From NCBI GenBank assembly GCA_021396245.1, contig WNYE01000090.1, forward strand, positions 62,001 to 126,000: a stretch of 64,000 bases of DNA, given 5' to 3'. A program made the position numbers and the translations under genes. Of this stretch, positions 42,947-53,800 are shown piece after piece (the first letter of the stretch is position 1; the number at the start of each line of letters is the position of its first letter). The notes under the pieces were generated by a model that worked only from the letters and a program-made list of their open reading frames with translations, was not told where the DNA came from and searched no databases. This stretch comes from Sporothrix humicola. Its lineage: Eukaryota; Ascomycota; Sordariomycetes; Ophiostomatales; Ophiostomataceae.

Positions 42947-45750
42947 CTACTCCACATTGTACAGCGCCTGCACGACCGCCCACGCCCACTCCGCCGCCCG
43001 GTCCACGCCCCGCAGGTCCCGCATCCACGCAATGCACAGCGCCGTCGTCGCCCGCGCCTGCCGCGCAAACCGCTCGCCGCCGCACAGCGTGGCCGTGATG
43101 CGCTGCAGGATGGGCAACTGTTGGGTGAGTCTTAGGATCAAAAGCACGCCCAAAAAGTTTTGCGTATAAAAGAAAAGACACGGCACCAGCCGCTTGTGCG
43201 CACACGTCGGGGACATGGCCACGGGCCACGACAGACACGCCTGCAGACAGGCGGCCGCGCCGGCGGCGTCGTCGTGCGAGAGCTGCGCCGGGTGGTGCAT
43301 CGCCTTGTACAAACAAGGCTTGTGCACCAGGTACTTTGTGTAGTAGAACCGGGACCGCAGCAGGGCCACTTGCAGATCGAGGGCAAAAGGGTAGGCGACG
43401 GGCGTGGCGTCGAGGTCGGCCGAGAACATTGTGGCCGCGGGCGGTGCCGATGTCGCCGAGGACGGAATCGAGGCGGAAGCTGAGGCAGAAACTGACGCGG
43501 ACGTGCTTGACGTTGTTGATGATGTGGTGGTGGCCGGCGGTGCCGCCATGTCTTCATCTGGTGGGTCGTTGTCGAGGTCGGCCGGGGCATCGGCATTGGG
43601 GAAATCGGCCGGCCGCAGCTCCTGCCAGCGGAGGTGTGGCGGCAGCATCCCGCGCCAGTCTTCGAGCTGGAGGGCCATTTGGGAAATCGTGGCGGGGAAC
43701 GAAATGGAGCCGGTTGTCGTCGGACCGGATGATGGCATTTGCATCGGTATTTGCGTCTGCATTTGTGCCTGCATTTGCGCCTGCATCTGAGTCTGCATTT
43801 GTGACTGCGGTTTCGAAGCCGTTCTGTCCGACCCTAGACTGAGAGTGGTGTGAAAGGCCATGCACAGCCGCTGCAGCACGATCTGCGACGCAAAGTGCTC
43901 TTGGAAATGCGATGCCTGGTTGGCGAGGTAGTCGTCTTGCGAGTAAGGCCCACTGAACGAGGGAAGGCCGACCAGATCCTCGAAGCGGTCGAGGCCGGTC
44001 AAAGGAAGACCGAGCTCAATGTTGAAGTGTCTGTGCGTGTTAGACAGAAATTATCAAAATAAATCAGGATTGAAGGGGTGCATACGTCTCGATGATCAGG
44101 CAGTACCAAAAGATCTGCCGGATCAGATCGCCTCGTGGTGATGATAGCTCGGAGGGTTTGCTTGTAATCAGGGCTTGGCACGACAGCGAGGCGGTGGTTG
44201 TATACCGCCAGTAGTCCTAGACGGTTAGCATCGTAAGTCAAAATATTATTCAAGGCGGGACGGACTCACGATAGGTCGTAAACATGTTGACGAGTAGATT
44301 CTAGAGAAAGAAAATCAAAGTTAGAGACATTTTACCATATCCTTTCCTCTAAAGATGGAACTCACCCTGCCAACGCGTGGATCTGCATGTTCTCGAGACT
44401 GCAGTCACCCAACACAAATCCCATCCGTCGCCGTGCCTCGTTAAAGAGAGCCAGGCCGGGTGGATGCCGCACAGTACCGCCTTTGACGCCGCCTGTGGCT
44501 CCTAAAACAGGTGCTCCTTGCACACCGGCAATGGCCACGTCGCCAAGAGCGGCTACCAGAAGCACGAGGGTTGTGTTCGGGTTGCTGTCGTTGCCGGCGC
44601 TGCTCTTGTCTGTCGGGTTGGCCGTCGAGTCGACTTCGAGGGCGGCCGGCAGGGTGACGCCCAAAAACGTCTGGCGGTCGACAATCGGCGCAATGTAGTT
44701 GAACGAGTCAAAGTAGGCCGTGCTCAGGCGGTAGAGCGTGTCCCACGACAGAAGGGGAGGGCCGCCCAGAGACGTGCCAAGACTTGAGCCTAGCGAGGCC
44801 CCGAGGGGAAGAGTCATGGAGCTCGAGAGGGAGACGGGTGTGGCTGGATAAAAGTTTGGTGCGACGGGCGGGGCGCCCATCCCGGGCACATTCATGCCGA
44901 CGCCAACACCGCCAACACCGCCAACACCGCCCATGCCCGCCACGCCCGACATGCCGAGGCCGACGCTGCTGCTGGCGGACTCGTCGCTCGGCAGTCGATG
45001 CTGCGGGTGGTGCAGCCCCAAAACGATGGACAGGGCGTCGTGTTCCGAGGCGAGGGTCGAGACGTGGACCTGGTGGATGGCCAGGCGCGGAGCGAGCGGG
45101 GCCAGTAGTTGTTGGACGACGGGCCAGCCGAGCATCTGGTGGGCGGCGGGCGAGTAGCGATACGTGGGGTCGTTGCCGGTCCTACCCCCAGTCCCAGAGG
45201 CAAGAGAGAGAGAGGAAGTCGACGTCGACGGCGGTGCCAGCCCTCCGAGGGACCCCCCATCGGCACCATCCGGAAACAGCGCGCCCCGTCCGCCCAGCAC
45301 GTCAATCTTGCCCTCCAAGGTTTTCAGGCGGTCCAGAATCTCGCCCAAGGTCTTGTCCTTTTTCGTCGGCTGAGGTTCGCGGTAGTGGCAGGCCAGCTTG
45401 AACTTCTGGCAGGTGCCGCACTTGGGCCGCTGCTCGTCGCATTTTTGCTTGCGGCTGCGGCAGGTGTCGCAGGCCTGGGCCGCGATGGCGCCGCGTTCTT
45501 TTCTCTGGCCGGAGGCAGACGCTGCGTTAGCAGCGGATGCTGCCGATGTTGTCGACGACGGCGTTGCAAAGTCGGCATGGGTTGGTGTTGGCGTAGGCGT
45601 GGGTGTCGACGCCGTCGTGACAGTGGTCCCCGTGATGCCAAACGGCGGGGGCAGAGGCACGGCCGTCCCGCCGATGGACCCCGTCGAGCTGTGTGACGGT
45701 TGTTGCTGATGTTGGCTCTGGCGGTGGCGGCCAGCGCCGCCGGAGTTCAT
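42947..45750 (-). CDS. Zn2Cys6 fungal transcription factor with middle homology domain
   Basis: Nuclear binuclear-zinc-cluster regulator with unknown targets. Four exons on the minus strand: 45750-44366, 44300-44270 (31 nt), 44216-44086 and 44030-42947, with introns of 65, 53 and 55 nt; phases agree and give 876 residues. The cluster is canonical: C94-x2-C97-x6-C104-x6-C111-x2-C114-x6-C121, followed by a basic linker and a coiled coil (TLGEILDRLKTLEGKIDVL). A long Gly/Ser/Pro-rich stretch leads to the fungal middle homology region (about 360-640), which contains LRPIDYWRY built from the second and third exons and DLIRQIFWYCLIIET in the third. A Met-Gln repeat (MQTQMQAQMQAQ) and a Ser/Ala/Thr-rich insert interrupt the C-terminal half. 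The microexon is supported by restoring GIYSSTCLRPIDYW, typical for the family. Confidence 0.88.
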
Positions 45751-48700
45751 GGTTGGCGGCAGGAAAAAGACGGAAGAAGAGGGAGTGATGGCAAGGCCAA
45801 GGAGACTTTACAAATCGAGGACGAAATGTAGGAAGAATGGATCAGGGCTGCCATAAAAAGGCATGCTTTTGGGGTGTCCAAGACGGTGTGGAATATCGCG
45901 ATACTTTTCAGATGGTGTCCGGAAGGTAGATGCCGGAGAGTCGATGCCGGATGCCGGAAGTCGGAAGTCGGAAGTTGGAAGTTGGATGTCAGGCAGTATG
46001 GTGTTGTACTTCTGCAGTCCTGAAGTCATGCAGCCCGAGTCTGGATTGTTCTTGAACAAGGTATCGTGTGATGTACTTTTCAGATGTATCTTTTGGAAAT
46101 AGAAAGGGGCATGTCTGGGAGATTTACTGTGCTTGACTAGACTCTTCATATTCCAACCATTCAGGGAAGGATACAGGAAAAGAAGGAGCGAATGAGATCA
46201 GAAGAGGGAACAAGGCAGGCAAGTCCCAAGACCGGGAAGGAACAAACGAACGACGAATGACAACACGAGGCAGGAGCAATAGGGAGCAACAAAAAGAAAT
46301 AGCAGGAGAAACAGAGCGTCATAGGGGCGGAGCGTCATAGAGACAAAAGGGCAAGAGACAGGTTGACAGACGAGACCCAAAACAGAAGGAGCTCGCCGTC
46401 ATAGGCTACGGGCCATGGGCCAAAAAGGTTAAAAAGGGCGGCGCCGTTGGCCTCTGATCTCTAGTCTTTGGTCTCTGATCTCCAGTCTCCAGTCTAGCTA
46501 ATCCAAGACAAGAATTGAGAAGGATCATTAAAAAGAAAATACGGAGTAAAGAGAAGAGGGAAGCTGGAAGCTTGCAGACAAGACAGCTGGCACGAGTGGC
46601 TTGGGCTGACAGTGGAGATGGGGGATGAGAATGGAGACAAGGAAAGAGACGGGAATGGGGGACAAGACCAGCATTTGGCAAGAACGGTTGGTCTGGCCAT
46701 TCTTTCCCAGTCTTGGACGACTTGTCTTGTTTTGCTACATTTCCTCGAGACAATTCTCCTTAATACGAGCAAGAGGCAGGAGCTGAGGGGAGGTCGGTCG
46801 GCGGTCGCATTCGTGCCTTCCTCGCGGTACAAATATGCAGCATGTCGCCATGAACGGCTGTGCGTGGTACAGCGGTGCAATGTAAAATTGCATTTACAAT
46901 TACTCCGTACAGCAAGAGCGATCAAGGCCTCGCTTGCAAGGTAATTAAGAACGAAAAAAAGGAGGCAAGAAGAAAGTCTAAAGGAAAGAGCCTGAGAGTG
47001 CAGCTCGTGCAGTCACCACAAGAGGAAGGAAGTACTCCGTAGTCGTAGTGGCCGTTGTCGTCGGTCCCCACCTCGAGCCCACTTCCCATGTCCTCCCAAA
47101 AATGACCACCTACGTCATGGGCTGAAAATAAAACAGGGGTGCTAAACAACAAACACGACACAGACACAAGACTCGCAGGCACACAACGGCCGCAAACGCA
47201 GCAGGCCAGCTCTTTTGCCAACACAAGGTCGACAAGCTAGCTTTTCTCAAAGAAACAAGCGGGGCAGCTGGGAAGTGGGAGAAAAGAAGGACAAGAAAGA
47301 GAAGAGGTGAACAGGCGGTGATGTCTGCCCGTAACAGGAAGGGGCGATGTGCTGAAGCTAAAAACCAACAGAAGAGGCAAGAACGATCAACGATCGAGCG
47401 GTGGTGAACTAGCAGTATGGAACCCAAGCCAGCCGGGCCTAGCAAAAAGGAGGGAGACTTGTCACTGTTCCCTGCTCGTTTGAGCTTAAGCTCAAGTCCC
47501 ATTCTGCATTCTACATCCTCTTGTTGACAACCACAGACCGCACGACATTGCTGCCGGCACGGCGCGCCCCAACAGACATCAGACACCAAGCAGTAAACTC
47601 CAACACGGCTGATGGCTGATGGCTTGCATACGCCGGTCTGGCTAATTACAAGTTGACGAAAAGGAAAGAGAGGAAAGACAGAAACGAGCAAAACAGTTGG
47701 CAACCGGGCTTGCATTTTTTAAATTACAGCGGCAGCTCGACGCCCTCAGCCTCAGAAACAACCCTCACCCCTCACGTCGTCCTGCATACAAGAATAATCT
47801 GTCTCCTGTTCGCCTGCCTGCCCCAGTCTCCAGTGACGAACCAGTGACGACAGATGTCTGGCACCACTGACACCACTGGCACCATTGGCACGAAGGAATG
47901 CCCCGAACGCGCCGTCTCTTTTTTTTGCTTGACTTGACCTAACAGACGAGTGTCAGGTTGAGAAGAACAGGGATAGCTTCGATCCCGTCGCGCAGGCCTA
48001 GAGCGCAGGTATCGGGGCAGTGGGGCAGTCGACGAGAGACAAAAGGAAGCACGCGAGTGCAGACTGAGGTTGAGGAGAGATTGAGGAGAGAGAGCTGCTG
48101 CAGGATGCAGAAATATGGATTCCCATTCTCCAGCAGCGGGGTAACAGGGGAGGAGTTAACAGTTGACAAAAAAAGGTCACAGTCACAGACGGGAGTCAAA
48201 CGAGACGGATCGCCAAAAGCTTGGAAAAAGCTGGCCAGCCCGGTGGTTGTTGACGAACCGTTGCTTTTCTGTCTCGTCTTGTCTCCCAATCTCCAAACCA
48301 GCTCGTTTCTTGTTGGTGAGGATAAAAAAGTGGAGCCTCGACGTCAATGACGGGAGCTTGACACAATGGCACCAAAGAAAGCTGGAAGCTGACGGGTGCA
48401 TTGGGGTCTGTGATTGGTCAGAGGGCGCAAGTTAACGCCCGAATTCCCAGGCACCAACTCCACGCAGTACACCTGCCGTATGATCACCAACCACAGGACA
48501 GCACTTGCCCTCACAAAAAACGAGCCAGTCAACAAGCCCGACCAAAGCCCACCATTGACACCAATCGACACCAATTTATCAATGGCGCCGGGGGACCGCC
48601 CAATGGCATGTTATAGAAAACACGAGCCGGTCTGAATGGGTTGTTAAATACAATGACTGTTGATTTTTCAGAATACTCACCAACTCACATCACGACATTA

Positions 48701-49983
48701 TTCAAGTGCACATTATGAGATCAGAGTGGAAAGGCATAAATTCGTAAACTATAAAATGTAGTAAAGTAAAACGAAAGAGGAAAGAAGGAGGCATCATGAA
48801 AAACGGAAAAACAAATGGGTGTTTTTGGTTTGGTTGGGGTGGCCCAGCGGCCGGTAACAGTCTTTTTCTCTTCTTCGTAGCCTTCGTCTCGACTTGTCAT
48901 GTTGTCGTTCTTGTTGATGGTAGCCAGACCATCTAGCAAGAAGACAATCAACAGACAACAGACAAAGGGCAACGGACGGCAAGTAACATCAACAGAAAAG
49001 CAGACGCACGCTATCGCTGGCAGGAAAACGGCAGGCGCTTGGGAGGGGAGAGAAAGCAAAGAAAGAAATAAGGGTGTAAAGTCATGGACATGGGGAATGG
49101 GCAGGGCAGGTTGGGGATGGAGAGAGACATAAGAGACACAACAGAGAATAGTTAACAAATTGATATAAGGAAAGTAAAAGTATAAAGGAAAAGAGAAAAG
49201 AAAAGAAAATCAAAAGAACAATCTCGATTCTTTTTTCCCAGTTTGTCCCACTGATATAAAACCCACAACGCTCCAAATAATTTATTCGAGCTCTGCAGCT
49301 CTTTCCGGTAATCCTATAAGAAAAAAAAAGGCGAGACGGCGCAGAAAAGACGACGCAGACGAAAGATAAAAAACAAAGTCCAGTGTTGTTTTGTGTTGTT
49401 TGATGAGTTGTGTTGTTGATGTTTGTCGATATGTTGTGTGTGTTTTTCTTTCCGTTTGAACCCACCAATCCTGTTCGGCCCCTGCCCATTCCCAAATATC
49501 CCATGACACAACGAAGAAAAGACGAAAAAGAAGACACAAAAATAGACATAAAGCATAAAAGTAAAATAAAAGTAAACAGACGAGGCACGGCTGCGAACCG
49601 TTGGCCTCGTCGATGAGAATGTAAACATCTCCAAATGAAACAATCTTGTTTGGGTGCTCCGGAAGACAAAAATCAGAAAACAAAAAAGTGTATAAAATAA
49701 GCTGAAGAAATGAAACATGACAATAAAAGGAAAATGCGTAAAGACGTGCAAAATGCAAAAAAAACTTATACTAAAAGGTGTGGGAGGTGAAGTCGACAAG
49801 AAACGAGTGCCGTCGGTTGGATTGTCATTAAGGACCGAGAGTCGACCAGCTCGGCAGGCACCGCTCCTTGTCGAAGAGAGAAGATGTTCGTAACGTCGTA
49901 ACGCCGGGTATAAAAAACGCCGGAAACAAGAGAAAGCAAGACGAAATGGAAAAGAAGATCGAGACAAGACTGGGAGTAACAGA
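45751..49983. other. Intergenic region, 4.2 kb
   Basis: No supported gene. The left end is the upstream region of the Zn2Cys6 gene, the right end the 3' flank of hapB. Three TACTCCGTA/TACGGAGTA motifs lie within 500 bp (46540, 46901, 47033). A heptamer-like series around AGTCTCC/AGTCTTT occurs near 46455-46495. A CCAAT box (reverse ATTGG) is near 48413. A string of short direct repeats (CCAGTGACGA, CCACTGGCACCA) is near 47838-47895. Confidence 0.5.
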
Positions 49984-50832
49984 CTAGCTGTCCTCGCCCT
50001 CGGGCTTGTCGGCCGTCGGCGCCGCCTTGATCTTTTTCGCATTCGCTGCCGACACCGCCTCCGACTTGCGCTTCTTGCTCGGCGGGGGTGCAGCCGCCGC
50101 CTCGGCCGCTGCTGCGGCAGCATCGTTCTCCTTGTCCTCCTCCGTCTTGCCGCGCTCCATCTCTGCCACCTCGTCGGCCGTCAGGAAGCGGCCACCGGGT
50201 CCGCGTGGCCGGCGCATGGCATGGTTGTGGCGGGACTCGTGGAGGTACGGCTTCCGGCCCTTACTGGTCAGCCGCAGAGCCTCCTCGAGCCTCTGGCGCG
50301 CGACGCGGCGCTTCAGGATGCGGTGGAACTGCTTGGCGTTGACGTAGAGCGGTGACTCTTCGGCGGGCGCGGGCGCGAGCTCGGGCGACGGCGGCGCGTG
50401 CATCTGGGCGGCCTGGGGCGCGGCGACGCCGCCGCGGTGCTGCTGAGCGGCCTGGGCCTGTGCTGCGGCGTTGTTCATGATGGCCTGCGCGTTAGGCAGG
50501 CCGGGACTAGTGACGTTGCTCATGCGGCGGCCCTGGGCGCCGGCCATGTTGTTAAGAGGCGGTGACCGCGGGTTCCGGCCGTCTTTCTTACTCATGCGCG
50601 GAGACGTTTGCTGGAGACCGGCCTCGTTGGCGATGCCGTAAGGGTAATTAGAGCCCGAGGCAGCGGCCGTTGCGGCCATAGCGGCGGCCTGGACGTAGTG
50701 CATGCCCGGCTGGGCGATACCGTACTGTTGCTGATACATGGCGTTGGGGTCTTGGTCGTGCTGCTGGGGAGACTGAGGAGGGAGGTTCTGAGGGTTTCCG
50801 TTATTCGCCTGCTGATATTGGCCGTACTCCAT
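49984..50832 (-). CDS. hapB: CCAAT-binding complex subunit HapB (NF-YA)
   Basis: The sequence-specific subunit of the trimeric CCAAT-binding factor, which joins HapC/HapE and in filamentous fungi also HapX to control iron, redox and many housekeeping promoters. A single frame of 282 residues. The Gln- and Ala-rich N-terminus is disordered. The NF-YA core begins about residue 160: helix A1 with PLYVNAKQFHRILKRRVARQ for binding HapC/HapE, a linker, then DNA-binding helix A2 with KPYLHESRHNHAMRRPRGPGGRF. The C-terminus is acidic then lysine-rich (PPPSKKRKSE), a likely nuclear localisation signal. Somewhat shorter than Aspergillus HapB. The 5' flank is very long (12 kb to the next gene) and pyrimidine-rich on the hapB strand, so a long or spliced leader is possible. 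Confidence 0.95.
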   Translation of the reverse strand: MEYGQYQQANNGNPQNLPPQSPQQHDQDPNAMYQQQYGIAQPGMHYVQAAAMAATAAASGSNYPYGIANEAGLQQTSPRMSKKDGRNPRSPPLNNMAGAQGRRMSNVTSPGLPNAQAIMNNAAAQAQAAQQHRGGVAAPQAAQMHAPPSPELAPAPAEESPLYVNAKQFHRILKRRVARQRLEEALRLTSKGRKPYLHESRHNHAMRRPRGPGGRFLTADEVAEMERGKTEEDKENDAAAAAAEAAAAPPPSKKRKSEAVSAANAKKIKAAPTADKPEGEDS

Positions 50833-53800
50833 GCTCTGATGAAGCAGTGGGGGGAAGGTATATTCAAAGAGTCGAACAGACGGGTCGAGGTCCTAGCGAC
50901 GAGGCTGGTCGGCGGCGGAGAAAAAAGGTTATATGCGGAAAAGCGAGGTTGCGAAAGGCGCGGATGCAGCAAATGAATGCAGCAAAGAGAGCTCGGGTCG
51001 TGAGAGGCTCGAGGTCAAGTCGAGTCGGAAGACTGGAGACTGGTTGGGCTCGCGTTTTGGAGAAGGAGGAAAAGGGTGGGATGCGCACACCCTTATCTAT
51101 TGGGCAGGCGGCGATGTGCTGGCAAAGTTGTTCTGGGGCAGGATGGAGATGCACAATTGATCGCGCCACGGCATATGCAAAAGACTGCAACCGATGAGTG
51201 CGTATGTATATTGAAGTGCGTGTAGTCGAGAATGTACACGATTCTTGTTCGAAAGACGTCGCGTAGCTTTGTAGCTTTGTTTGCTCTTTTTGCTGGAGAG
51301 CCTGGGGAGGTTGGTGGTTGGCTGGCGATTTGTTGCGGGCTTGTGGGATTTTTGTCGCGCGCGGCTTTGTTTCGAGTCTTTAAAGAGAGGGAGACTCTAA
51401 AAAAGTGGAAGAAGATCTGCCCAACCACAACGGTTAGTTTTTGCTGCTATTTTGTGGCTCTGTGGTGCCCGTGGTGCTGTTGTGCTTGCGGTATTTTAGG
51501 TAGCAAAGACAATAGAAAGAGACAATGTGCAAAAGAGTGAGAGCTGGGGGCTCTGGGAAAGGGCAATAGTGTGACTGGAATTGGTGACTTGGGAATTGGG
51601 TGACCTTGAGGAGCTTGGGTGACTTTGGGTGACTTGGGCAGTTTTGGAAAGACAAGAGGGAGGGGTGGGTACTATGTTCGCGCCCTGGGGGCCAGCAAGC
51701 TCATTGATGCGCTGGCATGCATGACGGAATATGCACGAGCCAAGCCCACCCTCGTGCCAACCAACGCAGCAGCGCTTCCGTAGCCAGCAGGAAGGAGAAG
51801 GCAAGAAAGGCAGTGAAATGAAAAGAGGGAAGGTGGCGGCGCAGGTTAGGAAAGTGAGGCGAGGCTTGGGATGATGGAAATGACGAAGCTCCCAAAGATA
51901 CGAGGAAAGGAGACTCAAGCGAAGCGAGGACAGAACAGACGGAAAGGGAGATGACAAAAGACGGTCAGGGTAGGGGAAAGGGCAGGGAAAGGGAATAGCC
52001 CCAAAGACCAGAGACACCAGCCCCAAGGGACAGGGCTCAGGTATGCGCCAGGAATGCGGGAATGCACCAGGCTGAGGGTAACGGTGGTTGGGCCACAAGA
52101 CAGAGAGGCAAGAGACGAGACAAAAAGTAAGGCCAAAAGACAAGGCCAAAAGACGGCCAAAAAGACAAGGCGGTTGGAGAGTTGCAATGAGCGCACGCTT
52201 GGGTTTGGGTTTGGGTGTGGGTGAGATTGAGTGTGAGCTAAGGCAAGGCAGCAGCTGCAAGTACTTTGCTTTGGGTGTGTGATGTGTGGTTTGCGCCTTG
52301 CACTGTTGTACTGTGTGCTATTGTATTGTTGCACTTTCGTACGGTCGTCTTCCGTGTTCCGTTTTTGGCTTTTCGTGTCCGTTGTCTTTTTGTGCGTGTC
52401 TTTTGTCTTCTGTCTTTTCGTCTGTTGCTTTTGTCTTTTGTCCTTCGTCTCGTTTGCTCCCTGTCCGCGACAAGGCGGGGTTCGGCGTTCGAAGCGCGTC
52501 TCTGAGGCTGGCCTTGGCCCTGAAAGACAGAAGACGGGGGATTTGGGGCTCTGCAGCCTGTAGTCTGCAGTCTGGAGTCTACAGTCTGCAGCAGGTTCTC
52601 ACCAGCCAATGAATAGCTGGCAGCAACCCACTTTCCACGAGCGCGTGAGGGCCAAACGAGAAAAAAGAGAAAAAGAGAAAAAACGTAACGGAAATCGTAA
52701 AAGACGAAAAAGAAGGAATGTGAGGCAAACTCATTGGCGGCAAATGCCAACGGTCAGGGGAACGGCCAGGGGAAAGGAGCGAAAAAGGTGAAGGGGTGAA
52801 GGTCCGTCGCGTGGTGAGGCCCGGGGAAGAAGGGGAGAGGCAAAAGCGCGCGACGGACCGTGGGAATGGGTGTAGTGCAGGCGAGTGGGAGTGGTGTGAA
52901 GGTCATGGATTGGGAGATGTGGGAGTCGAGGAATGCAGAATGCAGAATGCGCAACGTGCTGGATGCGATGGAATCGCGACAAGAGGAAGAATAGAAAACT
53001 TACGTCGAGTGGTAATGCTGTCGCACGAAGAGGGGTCGCGGGAATGACGGATAACGGATAATGGATAATGGGATACAATGCTGAATTTTGGATGAATCGT
53101 CGGTCTATCGGGAGATGCAAATGTCAGTCACAGTCAGAAAGTCGAAAGATGCGCTCAAAGGAGTGTCGAGGTCGGCAGAGCGTGTGTAGATGGAGGAAGA
53201 GAAAAGAAAGGATGGAGAAACGAAAAGAAAGGACAGAAAAAAGAGACAAAAAGATATGCGCCGAGCTTCCAGAGCCGGGCAGTTCCGCAATTGGCATATA
53301 AAGCGAAGGAAAAAGAGAGGAAAAGAGGAGAGAACAGTGAGAGAACAATGAGAGGACAAAAGACAGTGGTCGCACCAGTTCGAGATAACAAGGCGCAACG
53401 CAACCGCTGTAAACTGTGAACTGTGACGTTTCCCTCTTCCGTTTTGAGACAGGCGAGGGGAAGGCCGGGCGCGCGAATGGAATCGTGAGAAACTCGACGT
53501 CTTCGGCATATGTCGCGACTGTTCGACTCCTTCTTCTGTTTCCCTGCTTCCTTCTGCTGCGCTTGCTCCTCAAATGGGACAAACGGAAAAATGAGGGGAG
53601 ATGGGGAGACGGGAGAGCGAGAAAACGAGACAGGGGAAAGGGGCAGAGGAGGACAAGGAAAGGGGGCATGCACACACTGTTCGAGGCAAGATGGGCGACC
53701 AGATTGGTGAGAATGGCGAGAAATGGAGGCGAATGGAGGCGATGTGGCCGGCGCAGGTTCTGATTTGACGAGAATGTGAATCCGAACGTGCTGAGAAGTG

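Noticed and set aside
42957..45709. Several plus-strand frames over the second Zn2Cys6 gene
   Set aside because: The minus strand holds the zinc cluster and spliced middle homology domain with matching intron phases, so the plus frames are shadows.
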